Below, piece by piece: positions 6,781-6,847 of a DNA stretch of 6,847 nucleotides. Origin of the DNA: Gammaproteobacteria bacterium UBA1119 (GTDB lineage Bacteria > Pseudomonadota > Gammaproteobacteria > Pseudomonadales > Azotimanducaceae); contig DCBA01000010.1 of the NCBI GenBank assembly GCA_002313255.1, forward strand, positions 1 through 6,847, written 5' to 3'. Position 1 is the stretch's first letter. Every line of letters starts with the position of its first letter. The notes beneath the pieces are model-generated. The model saw only the letters and a list, made by a program, of their open reading frames with translations, searched no databases and had not been told where the DNA came from. Both the position numbers and the translations under genes were made by a program.

Positions 6781-6787
6781 TTCCCCC
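6781..6787 (-). promoter_or_regulatory. Ribosome binding site that decides the polA start
   Basis: On the minus strand, GGGGGAA lies 6 nt upstream of the ATG at 6774, which begins MANAKPLLLVDGSS. This rules in favour of the 894-residue product over a GTG start at 6843. No convincing -10/-35 pair was seen in the remaining bases to the window edge. Confidence 0.6.
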
Positions 6788-6847
6788 GCTTCGACCCTAA
6801 CACAACCCTCTTGACCTATGCCGTTTGACCCCTCATCAACCACCCAA

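Noticed and set aside
6775..6843. 23-residue N-terminal extension of Pol I
   Set aside because: The ATG at 6774 aligns with the E. coli start and has a GGGGGAA ribosome site; the extension resembles nothing in the family.

Overview
The window looks like a chromosomal segment of a gammaproteobacterium, probably an uncultured or environmental one. Three housekeeping genes on the right, dsbA, engB (yihA/ysxC) and polA, are neighbours in many gammaproteobacteria, and their products resemble E. coli and Pseudomonas proteins along their length. Base composition is moderate by eye. No tRNA, rRNA, CRISPR array, insertion sequence or phage gene was seen.

Left part (1-2545): three metabolic genes. A phytanoyl-CoA dioxygenase (PhyH) family gene cut by the left edge (+) converges on a second, different PhyH-family gene (-). 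That gene diverges, across 51 bp, from a short-chain dehydrogenase (+) resembling the (3R)-hydroxyacyl-CoA dehydrogenase domain of peroxisomal multifunctional enzyme type 2. Together they suggest oxidation of branched or unusual acyl-CoA, sterol-like or other lipid substrates, but no substrate can be read from the sequence. A 161-bp convergent gap (2546-2706) follows, in which I see no gene and no convincing terminator.

Right part (2707-6847): dsbA (-), a secreted thiol oxidase with an unusual CIHC active site, is divergent from engB (+), a ribosome-assembly GTPase. The 81 bp between them hold two extended -10 promoters that face each other, so the two transcripts are predicted to start head-on. 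engB then converges with polA (-), with only 6 bp between the stop codons. polA encodes a full-length DNA polymerase I with intact 5'-nuclease and polymerase motifs but a degraded 3'-5' exonuclease metal site.

The most notable points are the apparently proofreading-dead Pol I, the face-to-face dsbA/engB promoters, the CIHC DsbA, and the compact dsbA-engB-polA block, which lacks the genes usually found between these members in model gammaproteobacteria. I found no clearly new multi-gene system.
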